A DNA stretch of 64,000 bases, taken from NCBI RefSeq assembly GCF_003967515.1, contig NZ_BIFQ01000001.1, forward strand, positions 2,852,001-2,916,000, read 5' to 3'. A program made the position numbers and the translations under genes. Of this stretch, positions 61,007 to 64,000 are shown in pieces. The notes under the pieces are model-generated. The model ran no database searches and had not been told where the DNA came from. It saw only the letters and a program-made list of their open reading frames with translations. The stretch is from Dictyobacter aurantiacus. GTDB lineage: Bacteria; Chloroflexota; Ktedonobacteria; Ktedonobacterales; Ktedonobacteraceae. How positions within the stretch are numbered: position 1 is the stretch's first letter; every line of letters starts with the position of its first letter.

Positions 61007-61135
61007 ACCATTCGTGCATTCGATTATCCATTGGAATGGTAAAAATGTCGCCGGGTGTGCGTGGAAATGAATATAATGGTGTTGAATAGATGGATTATTT
61101 ATTCTGAAATTATATTCGCGATTATGAGGACCATG

Positions 61136-62827
61136 ATGGGTGCATTACCTGCTGCTACTACTAAGAGGGAGCGCTGGCGACGCGGAGCGCTGGCGGGACT
61201 GCTGGCCGGCATTCTGGCCACCGTGCTGATGTTGTTGCTGAGTCTGACGATGGGGAGCGTTTCTCTGCCCGAGGCGTTGGGATCGGCGATCGCGCAGTCG
61301 TTACCACTACCTGTGTTTGATTATCTGCATGCCACGCTGGGCGGCGATGCCAAGCATTACCTACTGTATATTATTCTGATTGGACAATGCCTGGTCTTCG
61401 CCCTTTTCGGCGGACTCTGCAACCTGTTGGTCGATCGGCTGAACTTCGGGCAGTGGCGCGATGAGCAGGGGGACCTGAACTATGGCGTCGGTCTGCTCCT
61501 GGCTTTCGTGCTCTGGCTCTTCAGCGGTCTGATCTTTCTGCCGCTGACTGGCTCTGGTGTTTTCGGCGCGCAGCTGGCGACCGGTGCGTTCAATACCATG
61601 GTCAGCCTGGCCGTGACCGGTGTGGTCTATGGAATGCTGTTTATCTTCCTGCATAACTGGCTGACCTGGCGTCTGCTGCGCCGGACAGCGTCATCCGATC
61701 AGGAGACGGCCGATGTGCTGGAGAGCAAACGCATCGAGCGCCGTTCGTTGATTCGCAACGGACTGGTGGTGCTGGGCCTGGGGACGCTGGGGGTGGCCGC
61801 GTGGCGCTTCATTAGCGGCGTGGGTGGCGGCGGCACGGGCGGTACGGCCGACGCCCAGACCCAATCGAATCTGTTGGATAAGTATCAGCAGAAGATCTCG
61901 CCTCCGCCGCAGCCGGTGTATGGCGAATGGCAGCCGGTCCCCGGACTCTCTCCCGAGATCACCAGCAACGAGCAATTCTATGGCGTCTCCAAGAACCTGG
62001 TGTCAGATCCCAGCGTGAAGGGGGATGACTGGGAGCTGATGGTGGATGGCCTGGTCTCGCAGCCCTATACCATGAGCTACAAAGAGTTGCTGGCTCTGCC
62101 CACGCACAGGCAGTATGAATCCATGATGTGCATCAGCAACGAGGTGGGCGGTAGCTATATGAGCAACGCCCTGTGGGAAGGTATCGCGCTGAAAGATCTG
62201 CTGGCGCGTGCCGGGACTATCAAGCCGGGTGCCACCAAGGTCGTACTCTATGCCGCTGATAGCTACAGCGATAGTATCCACCTCGCCAAGGCTCTAGAGC
62301 CGACGACGATGGTCGCTATCAAGATGAACGGCGAGACGCTGCCCACATCCCATGGCTATCCCGCTCGTCTGCTCGTCCCCGGTATCTATGGCATGAAGCA
62401 CGTCAAGTGGATCACGCGCATCCAGGTCGTCAACACCGATTATCAGGGCTACTGGCAGCAGAACGGCTGGAGCGATCCCGCCCCCATCAAGATGACCTCG
62501 CGCATCGATACTCCCACGTATGGCAGCAAGATCAGCGCCGGCAAGCAGACCTATATCGCCGGTGTGGCCTTCTCCGGCAACAAAGGCATCAGCCAGGTCG
62601 AGGTCAGCCTGGATGGCGGCAAGAGCTGGCAAAAGGCCAACCTGCGTCGTCCCCTTTCCGCGCTCACCTGGGTCCTATGGGAGCTCCCCTGGCAGCCCGC
62701 CGCTGGCAGCTACAGCATTGTCGTCCGCGCCACCGACTTGCAAGGGAACGTACAGGATCCCCATATCGCCTCCCCCCTCCCCAACGGTTCCTCCGGCTAC
62801 CACACCGTCCCCATCACCGTTGCATGA
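61136..62827 (+). CDS. membrane-anchored molybdopterin oxidoreductase
   Basis: A 563-residue protein. Four or five helices occupy residues 17-230 (LAGLLAGILATVLMLLLSL, then YLLYIILIGQCLVFALFGGL). The catalytic domain follows outside. MMCISNEVGG has Cys332, the molybdenum ligand typical of sulfite oxidase-fold enzymes (YedY/MsrP and sulfite oxidase families). PARLLVPGIYGMKHVKWI and the Ig-like dimerisation domain (GISQVEVSLDGGKSWQKA) complete the fold. Reaction not determined; sulfite or sulfoxide chemistry is possible. The start at 61136 has AGGA at five bases; the ATG at 61133 and the upstream ORF to 61055 are alternatives. Confidence 0.9.
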   Translation: MGALPAATTKRERWRRGALAGLLAGILATVLMLLLSLTMGSVSLPEALGSAIAQSLPLPVFDYLHATLGGDAKHYLLYIILIGQCLVFALFGGLCNLLVDRLNFGQWRDEQGDLNYGVGLLLAFVLWLFSGLIFLPLTGSGVFGAQLATGAFNTMVSLAVTGVVYGMLFIFLHNWLTWRLLRRTASSDQETADVLESKRIERRSLIRNGLVVLGLGTLGVAAWRFISGVGGGGTGGTADAQTQSNLLDKYQQKISPPPQPVYGEWQPVPGLSPEITSNEQFYGVSKNLVSDPSVKGDDWELMVDGLVSQPYTMSYKELLALPTHRQYESMMCISNEVGGSYMSNALWEGIALKDLLARAGTIKPGATKVVLYAADSYSDSIHLAKALEPTTMVAIKMNGETLPTSHGYPARLLVPGIYGMKHVKWITRIQVVNTDYQGYWQQNGWSDPAPIKMTSRIDTPTYGSKISAGKQTYIAGVAFSGNKGISQVEVSLDGGKSWQKANLRRPLSALTWVLWELPWQPAAGSYSIVVRATDLQGNVQDPHIASPLPNGSSGYHTVPITVA

Positions 62828-62841
62828 TATATAAAGCGGGA

Positions 62842-62950
62842 GGTGCAGGAGGGCCGGCGAGGCCCTCCTGCCGGGGTGTGGGGTGTCCCCACAAAATTTT
62901 ATTTCTCTCTTCTGCCGCCGTAGGCGGCGAGTGGGCAGGGGCCGCGCCCC
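62842..62950. repeat. dispersed GC-rich repeat, half-element
   Basis: GAGGTGCAGGAGGGCCGGCG onward includes CTGCCGGGGTGTGGGGTGTC and CCCA. An internal GCAGGAGGGCC/GGCCCTCCTGC hairpin replaces the simpler one at 254-480. It is followed by TTTCTCTCTTCTGCCGCCG, closely like the centre of the element at 48387-48514. Confidence 0.85.
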
Positions 62951-62965
62951 GACGCGCATCTATTA

Positions 62966-64000
62966 TTAGATGCGCGTCGGCACAAACCCTTCGCCCGGTT
63001 TGTAGTCTGGGGATTGGTGGCGGAAGTAGGTGTTGTAGAGCTCGGAGTAGTGGCCCCCGCGCTCCATCAGCTCTTCGTGTGTTCCCTCTTCAGCGATGCG
63101 ACCACCGTCGAGGACGATGATGCGATCAGCGTGCTTGATGGTTGAGAGGCGGTGCGCGATCACGATCGCGGTCCTGTGCTCCAAAATCACATCCAGCCCT
63201 TCCTGGATCTGGGCCTCGGTCAACGGATCGACGCTGGCCGTGGCTTCGTCCATAATGATGATGCCCGGCTCCTGCAGCAGGACGCGAGCCAGGGCCACCA
63301 GCTGGCGTTGCCCCATTGACAGGGAACGTCCGGTCTCGCCGACCATGGTTCCCAGACCTTCGGGCAGAGCCTCGATCCAGTCGCCGTTGCCGATGCGCTC
63401 TGCTACCTCCCGGACCTCCTCATCGGTGGCGTCTGGTCTGGCATAGCGGATATTGTCGGCCACTGTCCCCGAGAACAGGAATGGAGACTGTGGCACGATC
63501 CCCAGCCGTTGGTGATAGTCGTGCAGATCGAAGCTGCGGATATCGCGGTTATCGATCAGGATCTGCCCCCCCTGGAACTCGTAGAAGCGGGAGATCAGCT
63601 TGCCAATACTCGATTTACCGGCTCCGGTATGGCCGACGAAGGCCACCGTCTCACCGGCCTTGATGGTCAGGCTGAAGTCTTTCAGCACCGTCTGCCGGTC
63701 ATCGTAGCTGAAGAAGACGTTCTGGAAGGTGATCTTGCCCTTGATTTGTTGGACCGGTTGCTGATCGACCTGGTAGACGCGTGGCTCGGCATCCAGCAGC
63801 GCGAAGACGCGTTCGCTGGCGGCCAGACCCAGCTGGAACTGGCTCCAGAACGAGGCGATGCTCGTCAGCGGTTGCCAGAGCAGTCCCAGGCTCTGAATGA
63901 ACAGGAACCAGTCGCCGGCCGAGATGGTGCCGCTGACCACGCTACGTCCACCGAAGTAGACGATCAGCGTGGTGCCGATGTTGGCGATAAAGACCAGCAC
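62966..64000 (-). CDS. ABC exporter, membrane and ATPase parts, N-terminus outside the window
   Basis: The last 344 residues of an ABCB-type (MsbA-like) half-transporter. The beginning lies beyond 64000. The first 75 visible residues end the transmembrane domain (IQSLGLLWQPLTSIASFWSQF). The ATPase has Walker A GHTGAGKSSIGK (near 122-133), signature LSMGQRQLVALAR, Walker B IIIMDEATASVD and the H-loop VIAHRLSTI. Many relatives export lipids or peptides as homodimers or heterodimers. The gene ends 19 bp from the dispersed repeat. Confidence 0.94.
   Translation of the reverse strand: MLVFIANIGTTLIVYFGGRSVVSGTISAGDWFLFIQSLGLLWQPLTSIASFWSQFQLGLAASERVFALLDAEPRVYQVDQQPVQQIKGKITFQNVFFSYDDRQTVLKDFSLTIKAGETVAFVGHTGAGKSSIGKLISRFYEFQGGQILIDNRDIRSFDLHDYHQRLGIVPQSPFLFSGTVADNIRYARPDATDEEVREVAERIGNGDWIEALPEGLGTMVGETGRSLSMGQRQLVALARVLLQEPGIIIMDEATASVDPLTEAQIQEGLDVILEHRTAIVIAHRLSTIKHADRIIVLDGGRIAEEGTHEELMERGGHYSELYNTYFRHQSPDYKPGEGFVPTRI

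Overview
This 64 kb window reads as an ordinary chromosomal stretch of a free-living, filamentous or soil-type member of the Chloroflexota. The class Ktedonobacteria fits best. That placement is inferred from the gene mix: serine/threonine kinases with extracellular domains, an XRE-TPR regulator, a translin homologue, a PIG-V-type mannosyltransferase, an MGH1-like glycosidase, a bacterial YciH/SUI1, and many proline-rich single-pass membrane proteins. The sequence alone does not prove the taxon. There is no prophage, CRISPR array or replication origin that I can see. One complete IS4-type insertion sequence is present.

Layout. 1-2.3 kb: minus-strand translation operon tRNA-Tyr, tRNA-Thr, tuf (EF-Tu), rpmG, from a near-perfect sigma-70 promoter, with 67-bp tandem repeats between tuf and rpmG. 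2.6-4.7 kb: a small ORF, a MazF/PemK-like toxin and selA. 4.7-7.7 kb: a DinB-like protein divergent from a leaderless ArsR regulator, then rsgA with an upstream small ORF. 7.9-10.3 kb: three tandem copies of initiator tRNA-fMet, an XRE-TPR regulator, a small protein and another CAT-anticodon tRNA. 10.5-14.2 kb: a membrane protein and a large glycosidase. 14.4-15.9 kb: an IS element inserted into a dispersed repeat. 16-21.9 kb: small hypothetical membrane or regulatory proteins and a TetR regulator. 22-25.5 kb: hsp20 and lon. 25.6-27.8 kb: an ECF sigma factor and a membrane beta-propeller partner. 28-33 kb: mannosyltransferase, radC, formamidase-type amidohydrolase, amino-acid permease. 33.3-42.7 kb, all minus: a secreted protein plus a fused MFS exporter, cysS/mshC-like plus tatD, a MOSC protein, a UbiA/MenA prenyltransferase, a translin homologue. 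43-48 kb: a hypothetical protein, yciH, and two transmembrane Ser/Thr kinases. 48.6-50.7 kb: hemE-hemH. 50.9-56.2 kb: lipoprotein, small zinc protein, TPR membrane protein, epoxide-hydrolase-type hydrolase. 56.5-59.9 kb: sdhCDAB (succinate dehydrogenase). 60.5-64 kb: a YtkA-like protein, a membrane-anchored molybdopterin oxidoreductase and the end of an ABC exporter.

The most unusual feature lies between the genes. At least a dozen intergenic spacers, concentrated between 29 and 57 kb, hold very long, nearly perfect inverted repeats. Stems are 20-36 bp and loops mostly 3-10 nt. Most stems have unrelated sequences. They sit just behind gene 3' ends, several overlap a stop codon, and several follow a short GC hairpin with a T-run. 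They look like oversized terminators or RNA 3'-end structures that are kept perfect by some active process. Some share sequence with dispersed repeats (16.3, 52.3 and 56.3 kb), and others are embedded in direct repeats (50.7-50.9, 52.3-52.5 and 43.7-43.9 kb), which suggests copying between sites. A separate GC-rich dispersed repeat family occurs at 0.25-0.48, 48.4-48.5 and 62.8-62.9 kb.
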